Shown: positions 13,171-25,338, counted from the stretch's first letter. The stretch is 64,000 nt of DNA from Plecoglossus altivelis (GCA_036571765.1 BROE01000019.1:7945021-8009020), one strand, 5' to 3'. Notes: a model not told the origin generated them from the sequence alone. Program-made: numbers and translations.

Positions 13171-16100
13171 GTGTGTGTGTGTGTGTGTGCAGCAGCCAGA
13201 CTCACGCTGCGTGTTCCTTCAGCTCCTCCAGCTTGCTCTGCAGTCTGTCGTTCACCTGCTCAGTCTGCGTGGAGACAGGAGCGTACGGTCACACGTCACG
13301 GTCACACGTCTCCGTCACACGTCACCATCACACGTCAGCACTAAGCTAGTTTCACCGAAAGCCAAGTTCGAAATACCGCACGACGAACGTAGGAACGCAC
13401 AAAACGTCAACAGTAAGTAAAGGCCCCCAGACGCCTCACCATGATGATCTTCTCGAACATAAGAGCCGTCTGCCCAGCCGCCTCGCTCAGCTCCCGGCTC
13501 AGCTTGGAGTTCTCGTCCTGCAGCACGCGTGTCCTCTCCAGCAGCTTGGACACATTGTCCCCTGGCTCGTACCTGGGGAGGGACGACAGGCAGGGGACAC
13601 ACCGGAGTCAAACCTTCCAGTCTCCCGTGAGGGTGCTGTACACCGTCACCCTGAACACGTTGTGATTGGATAGGAAAGCTATGTTCTCAGGGTGCTGAAG
13701 GTGGAGTGGAGGTGGAGTCGACCCTCACCCAGACACCGCGGGCACCACCCCTCCGCGCGCGTGCAGAAGCATAACCTGCAGTTCCTGGAGCTGCAGAATG
13801 ACAACAAACCGTTAACAAACCGAAATAAAAACAAATCCACTTCTCTTCTCTCTTCCCCCCCAGATGAAGACTAGCGTGTTTGGACAGAAGAGTCCGGAGT
13901 GTTCCGCGTACCTGCTGCTTGAGCTGTTTCACCTCAGCAGCTCTGGGGTCCATGTTGACCACCGGCTTGTTCTTGATCTTGCGTGCTCGGTCAGCGTAGC
14001 GCAGAGTGTTGATGGTCTCCTCCATGTTGGAGTCTGCAGGGCTGATGCAGGCGATCATCAGAGTGTGGCTGTTCCCTCCCAGAGCGTCTGACAGGGGGGA
14101 CCACACACACCATCTTATCAGCATGTATGGAATCCTTTTTTCCCTCCTTATATTTAACACATATCGATAACAGATCGATCGTTGGTGTCAATTCTTTAGT
14201 AAATAGTTAAGTTGTCGTTTCTCCAAAAATCTGCAATCAGTGCTATAAATCTTGGCCAAACTTTATCTGTTACTCTTGACTAATGTAGGATCTCCATTAA
14301 CACAGGTTGTGGTGTCAGGTCTGATAAGGAGGTCATCGTGAAGGGGCTGTAATCTGGCATTACGTCAAGCACAATGCACTTAGATCCTTGTTCTGCTGTA
14401 CTTCCTGCCAGCCCCATGTCTACATCCCTTTGGATAAGAGCGACTGCTAAATGAATCCGATGTATAATGCATCAGGCTTTGTTGGTTGTTGTGAGTCTTT
14501 ACCCTGCAGCAAGCGAGTGAGCTTTGAGTCTCTGTAAGGGACAAAGGCCCCTTTCTTGCTCTCGTCACCCAGAGCGCTGATCACGTTGCCCAGGGACAGG
14601 AGACCTCGGTTAATGCTGATGCCTGTGACACAGAATGACAACACAATACAGCAACACTATACACAGCGACAACGCTATACACACTGGCAACACTATACCA
14701 GTTAGACTCATTTTATGTTGTATTTGGGGAACTAATTAGAAAGAAGTAGGTGATAAAAAAAGAACATTTTTACAGCCGTTTTATACAAGTAGTCTCAGAG
14801 GGCTTTAACAATGCCCATAGAACTGCACCCTAACCAACATGAAACTGTCTCTGAAGACGGAAACTAATCCTTCGGAAATGAATTTGAGAGGAAATTAATT
14901 CCGTGTGTGTACTGGGGACAGGGAGAGCTTGTTCTAGAGACAGTTGGTGATATAAAGAGGTGCAAATTATAGGCTGAATACAATCATACAGTAAGAAAAG
15001 CTCAGAGTAGAAATGTAACGGCGGCTGGTAACATAGTGGAGCCCGTGCACACCTTCCTTCAGTCGGTCTCCCTCCGCCTTGGTCTTCTTCTGCCTCTCTG
15101 AGCCAGCTAGATCCACCAGGTGCAGCTTCGACACCATGGAGTCCGTCCTCATCATTGAAAACACAAACACTGTTTTAAAGAGGCTGGCAGATAGAATGCA
15201 AAACAAGAAAGCTACAGTCTGTATCTTGAACAGCAGATGTCAGTGTGGTACTTTTTTTACAGAACTTCAGGTACGGGCAAGCTAGTATGATCTAACCAAG
15301 ATGAGGCCTTTTAGACAGATGAGAGTAGAGTAGAATAGAGTAGAGTAGAATAGAGTAGAGTAGAATAGAGTAGAATAGAGTAGAGTAAAGAGGTCTAGAT
15401 CTTTACAACTAGCGACATCCGGTTCTTTCGCTTCTGTTTCTGTACTTTCTAAATGTACCATTCCTATATCGCCATGGATGAAGGCGTCTGTCGGCTGAAT
15501 AAAACGTTAAAAGCGTCAGTTCCGGTGAGAGTGTGTACGGTGGGTCAACGCCTGGGGTGACTGACTTGTCTCTGCCGCGCCGCTGCTCCAGGGTGATGGT
15601 GAAGATGGCATGCGAGCGGGACGAGGCTGCGTTCATGGCTGTTGAGCCCACAGTACGAGCTGCGTTCCCCAGCTCCAGGCACCCTACCATCTCACTAGCA
15701 GACACAACCTGACGCTCAGTCAGGCCCACAATCTACATGGGGACAGAGGCAAAACGATTACCTTTTGACATTATAAATATATTATTGTGTCATTTTTAAC
15801 TGGTCATGTGGATCTGTAGCTAATCATCAGATGTAATCTTGTACGTCTATAAAGGTTTTCTGAACAGTCATTTTAGAGACGTTCTGCCTCCTTTAAATTA
15901 TCAGCACATAATATCTTAAGGTTTATCTGGATTTCCTTTGACATTAAATTTTTTTTTTTATTATCTCCCCTCATTCAGATGTTTAATTACCGTACTTAAG
16001 GCAATTACTCCTTCAGCCCCATTTCACCAAAGCACCTTTCAGTCAGCCACTAACCTTGATTCCCTCCTTTGGGTCCTCTCGAATGCTGAGGGCTGGTTTG

Positions 16101-17036
16101 TCCTTACTCAAACACAGCAAGTCCAACACGTCCTCATTATAGATCTACAAGAAAACAACAAGGTTTTGTTTTATTTTTATTTGAACCGAACCACCAAACC
16201 TCAACGATAACTGCCAACGGTCGCTAAGGATGTACATGAATAGTCTACCACGTACTAAAAACGTTCCTGACCAGGAATACTAACTTCAACCATACCTCCA
16301 AATAAGACACTGCCAGATGAAATTCGCAGTCTGATCTCTTGTCTCTTTCTTGGAAGATCCTTTGGACCACCCTGGGGATCACCCCCACTGTGGGCTCACT
16401 TTCCTGGGCAGAAGTGTAGGTTCCTCCCATGGAAAAGGTTTTCCCAGACCCGGTCTGTCCGTAAGCAAGCACTGTGGCGTGATACCCTGAGAAATGGCAC
16501 ACATTCGTCAGCCATTTCTACTGAAAGACATGCAATTAAGTCATAGGTAACCGTCACATATGCATGAGGAAATATTGTGATTAATCAATGTGCTGATTAT
16601 TGTATGTGGGTACCAGTCACTTATCATCGAGTCTTGTGTGTTCAACTGAGCGTCTAGAAGCTTGGAAACAATATCTTAGATGACTTACCTTTGAAAAGGC
16701 CAACTAACAATGGTGAAACGGCAACGTTGAATACCTCCTCTTGTTCAGTCATTGGGTCAAATACATAATCGTATGTGAACGCCTTCTCGGAACCGACGAT
16801 CACCTAAATCCAAGATGTCAAGCAGAACAGTCACTCTAGAGAAGCCTGGCTTCTCCCCTCAGGCCTAAGCCAGACCAAGTCTGACGTGGTATTCAAAAAA
16901 ACCGGACACTGACCTGCGGCTCCCCAGACACGAAAGTGAGACAGCATTGACACCCTTCGTTGATTTCTTTGGGCACCAGCGGGCGACACCGCAAGGCAAC
17001 CCGCACTGGGATCCCCTTATCATCGTCCTTTGACAT
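6309..17036 (-). CDS. kif4: Chromokinesin KIF4, complete coding region
   Basis: Plus-end motor of the kinesin-4 family; family members bind chromosomes and PRC1 at the central spindle. Thirty exons join in phase to 1244 residues (human KIF4A 1232): 16914-17036, 16689-16803, 16296-16486, 16055-16144, 15566-15732, 15053-15147, 14503-14622, 13912-14087, 13729-13790, 13440-13572, 13206-13264, 12859-12964, 12654-12755, 12343-12525, 12101-12204, 11826-11970, 11610-11720, 11368-11451, 10988-11098, 10721-10876, 10374-10471, 9776-9890, 9489-9659, 9042-9164, 8778-8855, 8455-8553, 7994-8167, 7550-7678, 7021-7140, 6309-6503. The motor domain shows the P-loop GQTGSGKT (residues 89-96), switch I SSRSH and switch II DLAGSE. 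A long coiled coil follows, then a poly-Glu stretch, a Cys-rich motif (CACKGRCSNRQCRC) that binds an Fe-S cluster in human KIF4A, a KKKKR basic patch and the conserved end FFSGC. Three donors are weak (GTCCTG, GTCTGC, GTCTCC), but phase and family sequence support them. Confidence 0.95.
6540..6655 (-). repeat. SINE-like remnant in kif4 last intron
   Basis: Contains CAGCAGACGCTTTTCTCCAA, the reverse complement of the fish SINE tail word TTGGA.AAAGCGTCTGCT. It is followed by a tRNA-like segment (AACCTCTTGATC, then CTGAGCTATACCC). The same tail word recurs elsewhere in this window. Confidence 0.5.
6741..6958. mobile_element. MITE-like element with long terminal inverted repeats
   Basis: The left end (ATCCTGGTCCTCAGGG) reappears inverted at the right end (CCCTGAGGACCAGGAT). 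The imperfect match extends about 80 bases inward, including CAGCACACCTG on one side and CAGGTGTGCTG on the other. It is a short non-autonomous foldback element with no ORF, in a kif4 intron. Confidence 0.7.
8359..8392 (+). repeat. SINE tail remnant
   Basis: CTTTGGATTAAAGCG then CGCTAAATGAAC, one of several copies of a fish SINE 3' tail. Related copies lie near 14428-14458, 36903-36941, 47793-47820 and 51786-51812 (plus), and near 6550 and 58652-58690 (minus). Confidence 0.5.
8593..8745. repeat. 22-bp minisatellite, 7 units, in a kif4 intron
   Basis: Seven near-identical units of CCATCACACACCGTGTCTGT plus GG, lying 33 bases from kif4 exon 8778-8855 on its 3' (donor) side. Units differ by single C/T changes. 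Confidence 0.92.
10591..10679. repeat. 18-bp minisatellite, 5 units, in a kif4 intron
   Basis: Five copies of GTGGTCCAGTCCAACAGA (the first is shortened), about 40 bases from kif4 exon 10721-10876. Confidence 0.92.
13137..13189. repeat. (TG)n microsatellite
   Basis: About 26 TG units with two TA interruptions, immediately 3' of kif4 exon 13206-13264 on the transcribed strand. Confidence 0.9.
15322..15390. repeat. Pentamer-based tandem repeat
   Basis: GAGTA/GAATA pentamers in a higher-order period of about 15 bases (AGAGTAGAGTAGAAT), inside a kif4 intron. Confidence 0.85.
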
Positions 17037-18305
17037 GCTGCAAAATCAGTCGAAAAGAAACTCAGATTCTGTAGCAGAACATAAATGTACGTCCCTTAGC
17101 GCTAACAGCAAACGTTCTTTAAACTTCAACGGATGGAGACCACTTAGGTCAGCAAAAGCAATGCCAGGACGTGGTGAGCTCGTAAAATCTTGGGCCAGAG
17201 ATTACTGACATGCTACCGGGTAGCAGTAAAAACGACAAATCATCCATCTTTTTCGACAGGTAGCGGGTGAATTTGAGGGCCCAACGCGAGTAGTCTCGCT
17301 AAATAACGCGTTGGAAACTTTCCTAAACTCTTAACTAATACCTACAAGCCTATGAATTGTCAACTAATCGGCAATTCACGTAAAAAAATAGTCCGTCAGA
17401 AACATTTCGCAAGGTATTGTAATATTGTGAATCGTTCCTTACCTTAATCCTTAATCAGCTGCCAATTGATATTTACTTTACCGTTGCTAAATTTAGCCAG
17501 CAACGACCTGCCGCTACTGTCTTGGCTGCCTAAGAGACTAGTCTAGCGAAAACGTTTGTCTTCCCAAATCAACTAGACAACGTTTTTCTGTGGATAAACT
17601 ATAGCTAGATAGTTGTCATCTTCCTTCGCCGTTTAACTACTTTTGTGATACTAGTAAGAAGTCTGGAGTTAACATTTAGCTTGAGAGTTCGTCAAAAACA
17701 TTTGATTCGCTGTTGTTTTGTCTAGATGATCCCTGCGTTGGTTTTCATGATTCTACTGCCCGCCACTTTCAAACGCCGCTCCGCCTTTACGACGCGTCTT
17801 CCGTCAAGCATAGCTACCACAGGGTGCGTTTGTTCTGTGCACCGCAACATGCCACTGGTGCACTTATAAACTGAACGACGCTTGTTTTTAGATCGGGGAT
17901 TAAATTAGCTGTATGTTTTTTTCATGTTTTGTTCCTGTATCTAGAGTTAGGGTTAGGATATAGCTATATAAGGCGTAATAACCAACACTGAACCAACCGA
18001 AAAGTTGGTATCAGTGTAAAAGTTATTTTTCAGAAAGTAGAACCAACATGTGTTTGTTTCACCACTTTGCGGTAGATGAATTGGTACTCAACTCTTAAAA
18101 TTGTCAATATTCAGGACTAGTAAGTTGCAATCAACTGTCTGGCTCCATGCATGGGTCAAACAAATAAATTCACACTAAACTTAAACTATTTACCTCTCAA
18201 TAATTCTCAATATTAACTGGAATGTAAGATACCAAAAAACGGAAAAATGACTTCACACATACTCAAGAAATAACTGGGCCAAGACAACATGAACGTCAAT
18301 GAATT
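17037..18305 (-). promoter_or_regulatory. kif4 5'UTR intron, non-coding exon and promoter region
   Basis: The kif4 start codon sits one base after a good acceptor (TTTTGCAG), so the leader is spliced. A matching donor (AAG|GTAAGG) ends a non-coding exon at 17443 that extends upstream to about 17750. A CHR-type TTTGAA (minus strand, 17768-17773) lies beside GC-rich sequence. The stretch from about 17850 to 18305 is AT-rich with no gene seen. Confidence 0.55.
17768..17773 (-). promoter_or_regulatory. CHR-like TTTGAA element upstream of kif4
   Basis: TTTGAA on the kif4 strand within GCGGCGTTTGAAAG. CHR elements bind DREAM/MuvB and time G2/M genes, and mammalian KIF4A is cell-cycle regulated. 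The hexamer is short, so chance occurrence is possible. Confidence 0.35.
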
Positions 18306-18311
18306 TTTATT
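18306..18311 (-). terminator. mrps12 polyadenylation signal (AATAAA)
   Basis: AATAAA on the minus strand about 185 bases 3' of the mrps12 stop. Confidence 0.6.
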
Positions 18312-18495
18312 ATATCATAATTCATAAGTTTTATGTACACACATTTGCAAGTGCAATCAATCACATTCAAATACAAAAATGCAACGTCTAAATGACGTCT
18401 TCCACCGAGCGCAGATTGCTCCGTTTGAAGGACAGTTTCGGAAACAACCTCCTTTCTACAGCAGCCAGCAGACTCCAGCCTGTCTTGAAGTGAGC

Positions 18496-19108
18496 CTATT
18501 GCTTCTTCTTCACAACATGAGCACAGTCATATTTGCCTCTGATCACAGTAAGTTTCACTCCTGGAAGATCCTGCGTCCTCCCCCCTTGAACCAACACAAC
18601 ATTGTGCTCCTGGAGGTTGTGTCCCTCCCCAGGGATAAAAACGACCGCCTCCTTCCCGTTGGACAAGCGAACCCTGGCACATTTGCGGTTAGCGGAATTC
18701 GGCTTTTTAGGTTTCCGGATGAGGGTCTTCAGAATCACGGCCTTCATCTGAGGTCGTCCGAACATAGCGCTCACGCGAGGGAGGGGAGGGGACGGTTTCC
18801 CCCGGCGATGCATCTGATTAAGCGTTGCCATGGTTCTGGAGAGGACAGGTCCAGTCCATGATGAGAGAGACTGCGACACTGCATGAAAACACACAAGGAA
18901 CTTGTAGTCATTCATAAAGGACAAGTGGAGGACATACATTTTTTTCCTGAGATAACTTACGATGTTATACGACCGAGGGGCAGTTGTATAACCTTATTAG
19001 AAAGAAAAAACATTCACAACGTGGGGAAAGACGGATGATTAGAGCTAGGTTCTCACCTTGAAATAATGATGACAGCATTGGTCTCCAACTCGCTGCAAGT
19101 GAAGCCAT
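18496..19108 (-). CDS. mrps12: Mitochondrial ribosomal protein uS12m (MRPS12)
   Basis: Small-subunit mitoribosomal protein of the decoding centre, the homologue of bacterial S12. Two coding exons, 19057-19108 and 18496-18878, join in phase to 144 residues (human 138). The first 35 or so residues (MASLAASWRPMLSSLF onward) look like a mitochondrial presequence. MATLNQMHR then begins the segment shared with human. Universal S12 motifs follow: RKPKKPNSANRK, IPGEGHNLQEHN and GGRTQDLPGVKLTVIRGKYD. It ends VVKKKQ. The start ATG lies two bases after an acceptor (TTTAATCAG), so a non-coding leader exon is expected upstream; a donor GTAAGT at 19355-19360 fits. Identity is secure from the core motifs. 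Confidence 0.96.
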
Positions 19109-19939
19109 CCCTGATTAAAAAAAATAAGGTCATGATCATGAAGTAAAATAATAAATAAAGGCACCACACTGATATCACGCTAACATATCACTTCATGCAT
19201 TCTGTAAAGTACATGACCACTGCAAACTTGTGTCGAGACTCCTAAACTAGTATACAGACTGAACTACCGTACAGTGCTGTTAAGTATTGGCTAGTTGCAA
19301 TAGCGTTGGCTAAGGTTACTCGTTAATGTGTCAGTATTCTCAAATCCTAACGTTACTTACTGTGTTTTTTTCAAACAGATCAAGCGACGTGAATCATGTA
19401 AAGTTAACTATCTTAAAAACGACCAAAAAGACTGGATTTACAACCGCCTAAATGAACAATAACGCAGATGTCATACTGAATTCTGCCTTTCTAGCCAACT
19501 GTGCTCGCGTTTCAAGTCATGCATTTACAGACGGAAGTATATAAGCGAGTGCTTCCGGTTACGTTGCGTCAACATTGGGAACGTTCGTTTTGATTTTGTC
19601 GGCAGAGTACTTGAGTAGGGTACGTAACGTTATCAGTTCTCTCGCAATGAGTTCCACTGCTCTGTAAATATATGGTTGGGCTTTAAAATAAATGTCAGCA
19701 ACCGCAATGAACGTGGTAAAACTGAAAACACCCTTTCAAAATCATGTTGAATGCAACGATGGCCTGTGGGCCAAGCCCAAATGAAAGAGTGGCCACTAAC
19801 TGCATAGTTTTATCTGCATATGTAGTATCCCTCACCAACAAACCATGATAGACCATCTTTTAATAAGCACATGACGTCATATGTGATATAATTACTATTG
19901 TTCACAGAAAAGTGTAATTCTTCACTCATCCATTCACAG

Positions 19940-19948
19940 AGAGAAAGC

Positions 19949-20005
<57 letters not shown>

Positions 20006-20040
20006 TGAGAGTGAGAAAGTGAGAGAGAGTGAGTGGGCAA
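19940..20040. repeat. (GA)n microsatellite
   Basis: About 30 uninterrupted GA units followed by imperfect GA/GTGA units. Confidence 0.9.
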
Positions 20041-20225
20041 AGGACAGAACAGAGGACGGTTGCCACAAGGGAAAGGGAGAAGAGAACAGAGGAGTGGATG
20101 GGTATGGGGATAATGACTCATAAGGAGATGGTTTCCATTGATGAGGCAGGGATGAATGGCTAAAACACAAATGTGTCAGAGAGGGAAAGGGGAGAGGAAG
20201 GGAAGAGAAGGAGAGAGAAAAAGAA

Positions 20226-20320
20226 AGACAAAGAGAGAGAGGAGGGAAGAGAGGGAGGGAAGAGAGGGAGGGAAGAGAGGGAGGGAAGAGAGGGAGGGAA
20301 GAGAGGGAGGGAAGAGAGGG
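20226..20320. repeat. 13-bp purine-only tandem repeat
   Basis: Six to seven copies of AGAGGGAGGGAAG within a longer all-purine stretch (about 20175-20335). Polypurine mirror-like sequence can form triplex DNA. Confidence 0.88.
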
Positions 20321-21499
20321 AGAACTGGAAGAGGACGCGGATGGACAAAACATCTCAAGTCTGCCTTGTTGTCCTTCATAGTCTTTTGTCCCCAAGGTTT
20401 GTCCCTCCTCTATTTCTGAACCCATTCAGTCTTTGCAAGAATGAAGGACAGGATCCAGAACTCTGGAAAATAAAAGCAAGCAGTTTGAAATAAAGTGTTT
20501 AAGCAAGACCCAACTGGTTGAAACCAGAAAAAACCTAACAATGCTTTTTGGGTGAGCAAACAATTGATAATCATGATTTTAGGAAAAAGAGAACACTTAT
20601 ATGAGATGTGTGCAGGGCTTCTGCAATTGTAATGGTAACGGATTAAAAGATTTAATATCTGTTCGGTTCTGGAGAGTTTTTCATTGGCACAAGAGAAAGT
20701 TTCACAAAAGTGGTAAAGGAATAAAAAAAACAGATATGAAGAGAAAGTCAGAGAAGTAGATGGCAGGAAAGAATGAGGGAGAGAGAGAGAGGTGGAGAAA
20801 GAAAGAGAGATAGAGAAAGAGAGAGCGAGAGAAAGAGAATGTTTGCCACAAGGCTGCCAAAGAGCGTGGGCAGATGATTGTGTCCAAAGTGGAGATCATG
20901 AGAGAGACGTCAACGCTCACGTCAGCAGCGACCCTGACGGTTCTCCCACAATGGAGGGACGTGAATGGCCGAGAGAACAAGCAGTGCTACGAGGTAGACG
21001 AGGTGAAACGTTGCTGTCAAACTCTTTTTCAATAACACACAGACTCGCTCGAGATTATTTTTAATTCATTTCTTTTGTACCGATGTTCAAATATATGTAA
21101 CAGCAACTGGAGAGGACATTTATATGCTATCCCTTTTGTAAAAGTAAAACTGTACATTTATATATATTTTTTAAGTAGTCTAGTCAAAATGTGAAAATAT
21201 TATTTGGACATATGCACTGTGGATAATATGGTAATATTGTTCCATTTAATAATCATAGACGTTTAAAATGTCACATGTATCCTTTGAAACTGTACATTTA
21301 TAACAACATATAATAAATATGTATCTGATCAGTTAAACATACATAACAAACTACCTTCCATAACATAGGAATCAATCCATTACTTAATCAATCCAAAACT
21401 GACAACGATCAACTGACTCCAGAGACAATGTTCAGCCATTGGAAACAGTCCTTCAGTTCGGACGTCCTTCCTCACCATATGTGACAATACATATGTCAC

Positions 21500-21505
21500 T
21501 TTATT
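21500..21505 (-). terminator. Possible proximal npas4 polyadenylation signal
   Basis: AATAAA on the minus strand about 136 bases 3' of the npas4 stop. AT-rich sequence further on may include distal sites. Confidence 0.45.
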
Positions 21506-21640
21506 ACAGTCTTGACACACATTGAATTCTTCTCATCTTCTGAAATGTTTTGTATCTACATTTTTCCCTTAACCTTTCCAGGAAAAGCTAACGAAATGTG
21601 GCAATATGCCATACTTGTTGAAGTAAGTCACAGACTTATT

Positions 21641-23633
21641 TTAGAACGCAGGGTCACGCAGGCTTCCACCTGGAGAAGGAAGAAGGAGAGAAGGTAAGGA
21701 GAGATGTAAGGATACTGTCACAAAGCAATATATGTCAATTTGCATGCTGTTTGCACCATAAAGACCAGTAAGAGTCCTACCAGAATGACTCTTACCTTGG
21801 TGGAAGCTTCGTGAAGCCAAGGTAGTTGATTGGGAGTTGATACAACTCAGGCTGTTGCCCCAAAATGAGGAAATAGAGGCATCTGCCTCAAACACTTGAT
21901 CCATGGCGACCAGTTCCTCCATGAGGAACTGAGCATGGGGCACGGTATGTGGAGGAGCGGGATGGCCCAGGACAGAGGCAGGTGCCTGGGTGGCAGCGAG
22001 AGAGGCGGACGGAGGCGACTCTGATGTGTCCATCAGTACGTCCTCCGCCGTCTCCTGCATGGTTGTCGTAGTCGCTGCCCCGGCAGCCATCGTAGCCCCG
22101 CCCACCGCCATGCAGTTACACTGCGTCGACTGGACGCTACTGAAATGGTCTACACCAATTGAATAGTCTCTGCTCGTGGTCGTCTGTGGCGAGGGGGAGG
22201 AGGAAGTGGAGGAAGAGGCAGAGGCTGTGGAGTATGAGGACGGGGAGGAAGGAAAGGATGCCAGATCTTCATATAAGATCTCCAACAACGCACTCTCTTC
22301 GTACAGTGAGACATCTCTCTGATGAGGTTGCTCGGTCGCCGTCCAGGGAGGGCACTTGCTTTCACTGAAGGAATCGTGCGATTGGGGTTTTGGGGGAGGC
22401 GAAGATGGGAGAGTGGACAGGGGTTGCTTAGGGAAGAGAGACGAGCAGGAGAAGCTCTCGGCTAAAGAGCTGAGGTATCTAGCCAAGGTGGAGATCTCCT
22501 CTTGTTCTCTCTCCTGCTCTATGGCCGAGGAGAAGAGGAAAGAGCCTGAATGTTGAGTGGGGGAGATCTCAGGGGTCAGCAGCCCGTTGAGGGGGCTAAT
22601 CATGGGCTTCTGGGTGACGTCCACAAACAGGGACCCCTGAATCTCTGAGACACCCATGGTGTTGCACTCAGCCTCTCTAAAATCATCAGAGGTCACCTTC
22701 CTGTGGTATTCTCTAGGGAGCATCAGCGTGGCTTCCTCTGAGGAAAAGGACCGGGAGAAGCCGTGTGTTCTCTCAGTGCCTGCGAATGCATGCAGCTTCT
22801 GGCAAGAGGAGGCAACAGTGTTGGTCGAGTCTAAACTGAGGTGTAGCCTCTCACCAAAACTAAAACCCCTGGAAAGTTGAGGGGTGTAAGGGGGAGTGCA
22901 GGCAAACTCGCCCATTGGGTGAGAGAGGGGCATGGATACAGGGGTGAGATACTCAGAGAGGGAGGGGGAGACAGGCTCTGACAGGCCGACTGAGTGAGAA
23001 GGAACTCTTTGGTTCAGAAAATCTGATTCAGTCAGGGAGGCAGGAGGAGAGATGGGCGCCGACCCTGATCTCTCACTGTACCACTGCTGTCGTCCACGTG
23101 TCAAGCTCTCTTCCTCCAGAGAGGACAGGCTGGAACGGGGTTGCTGCTCAGCCGGCTGCGTGGCCTCATCAGAGAAGCCCGAACCAGACGGGGCGGTGGT
23201 GAAGTCGAAGGACTGGGCCGACAAGCCGCTGCTGCTGGGAGTGAACACCTGGTCTGGGCTGGACAGAGATGACTGGCGGTGCATGCAGTCACCAGAACTG
23301 TAATAAACAGAACAGTGACTCTGCTGCTCCACATTCAGCTGCTGCCGCAAGGACCACGCCTCTGACTCACTGATGGGGAGAAAGAGAAAGAGAGAGAGAG
23401 TTGGAATTTCCACTGCTAAAAAAAGTATTTTTTTCCCAATGAAATGCCCAAGCAGTGTGCCCCCCCCCCCAGGCTTAGTTCCCAGGTCTACCTGATGATG
23501 TAGTTGTTGCAGGTGATGGGGTGCTCCCCTCCCCCCATCTGGAGGACCATGTAGAGCCAGACCCAGGAGTGGTCAGCTGTCTCCACCTGCACCACCATCT
23601 CCACCTGCTTGTCCCCTCCCTCACTCACTGCAA

Positions 23634-23692
<59 letters not shown>

Positions 23693-25338
23693 AAGAAAGA
23701 AAGGATAGGAAGGAGATAGAGCGCTCTGGTTAGCTGACTACTAGGCCTAATTTGTGTTTTGTTTTACACCTACATCTGTGCAGGAACTGCGATGGTGTGA
23801 ATAGACATGGTGTGGTACTCACACAGGGCGCAGTGCTGTGCGGTGGCGTGGGAGAGATCTCTGGGATGGAGTAGACTGTACCATGACCGCGAGCGAAGAG
23901 CTTCCACATTGTATCCCAGATACATCGTCACGCTAGTAGAGAAAGTGAAATAAGAGCGTTAATAATACATCCTGCCAGATATAGAGCTCATGTAGACAAG
24001 TTGTTCCTAACACATCCTGCCTGATAAAGACCACACACAGTAAAGCCCATTAAGGGTTGCAGCTTACCTGTCTTGGGCATCCCAGACCGTCATGTCCCGG
24101 AGGTGCTGCGTGTGGAACGAGGCCAGGAGGAAAGAGTGGTCTGGCGGGGGGGTCAGAGGGGGGGGCGGCCCCGGGGTGGTGTGAGCGCTGTGTTTGATCC
24201 TCAGGGGGGTGCAGAAACACACCCACACGGGGGTGGAGGCGCTCTGGGAGAAGCCAGGGCCAGGCGGGGGAAGGCAACGAGCCCTGACCAGCATGGTCTT
24301 GTTCCCTGAGCCCTGCCTCCGGATGAACTTGGAGGTGTTGAAGTGACATCGGAACAGTCGGTCTGGAGGAGGCAGACAGGCATAGCTGAGTGTTTCAAAA
24401 AACGCGAAGCAGTAGCTACTTATCATCTGCCCAAAACTGTTTCAGATGGTAGCATATTTGTTAAATCTTTAGCTGATACATCTCTGGTGTTGATAATGTG
24501 GAGGTGTTGGTTTGATTGAAAGCAGAGGAATCAATTTACCTGCATCTCCAGTGACAGAAGGCGCAAGGCTGCTTCTCATGACAAAGTGATCGCTGGGATC
24601 AACAATATCATACACGCTGTCACTCTGAGAAACCAGGTCCACCTTTAAAAGAAATGTTATTATTTTAATGTTATTTATTACATTCAATTTTCTCCTACTC
24701 ACAAGTGATAATCACCGTGACCTTGACTGACAGCTGATAGCTCAAATAGAACCTTCTATTTGTTAGACTTTTGAGAAAGCGAACTTACCATGCAAAGACC
24801 GAGGTGGTCTACGACGTTTTCAGATAAATACAGAAGCTTTCCTTCTCCTGTCACGACCACCATGAACCCAGCCAGCTCGTGTATCAGCTCTGACAACTCG
24901 TGGAACGACATGAAACCGCTGCTCTGGTCGGGTGAAGTGTCTGGTTATAAGAGAGAAAACGCAACAGGGGTTTTAGAAAGTGGAATTCAAAGCGTTAGAA
25001 CCTGATAACTACAATCGACTGCGTGTGGCAAAGAACTAGCACCACAGACAGCGCCAGAGACTTTCAGAACTTCGGACAGTGAACAGCTCACATGCTACGC
25101 GGTTAGGCTACACGAGACAAAATTGTTCATATTATATTTTGGAGTACCATAACGTAAACCTACCTTGGGAGAAGAATAACGACTTTCTGGTGTACATGCA
25201 GGCAAGCGACATGATGTGTAGATAGGACAGCCTCGCTTTGTCTGTGTCGGTGATGGGGAGAAGATCCTTCAGGTGGCGAATCTCCGCATTGATTTGATCC
25301 CTACGCGCCTTCGACGCTCCTTTGGTTGACCGATACAT
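21641..25338 (-). CDS. npas4: Neuronal PAS domain protein 4 (NPAS4)
   Basis: Activity-induced neuronal bHLH-PAS transcription factor that pairs with ARNT-type partners. Eight exons join in phase to 857 residues (human 802): 25164-25338, 24789-24940, 24540-24642, 24068-24362, 23823-23932, 23492-23627, 21796-23369, 21641-21669. The bHLH starts MYRSTKGASKARRDQINAEI, almost identical to human as remembered. PAS-A covers roughly residues 70-150 (GFMVVVTGEGKLLYLSE, SVYDIVDPSDH). PAS-B covers about 200-280 (SWYSLLHPRDLSHATAQH, WVWLYMVLQ), followed by EAWSLRQQLN. The large seventh exon encodes a Ser/Pro/Thr-rich activation region of about 525 residues, and a 29-base last exon gives the C-terminus LRDPAF. 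Teleosts have several npas4 paralogues; npas4a is likeliest but was not tested. The introns are small and GT-AG. Confidence 0.95.
23636..23702. repeat. (GA)n microsatellite in an npas4 intron
   Basis: Long GA run directly upstream, in transcript sense, of the acceptor of npas4 exon 23492-23627. In the RNA it is a CU-rich tract ending about 10 bases before the acceptor, and it may act as an extended polypyrimidine tract. Confidence 0.85.

Larger units (their letters stand above)
19109..21499. other. mrps12 5' region and mrps12-npas4 intergenic region
   Basis: Two ETS-like words (CGGAAGT near 19532 and CTTCCGG near 19552) mark a probable mrps12 promoter around 19530-19560. The rest holds simple purine repeats (19940-20040, 20170-20330, 20780-20840) and AT-rich sequence at 21050-21350 that may be the distal npas4 3'UTR. 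No gene seen. Confidence 0.5.
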
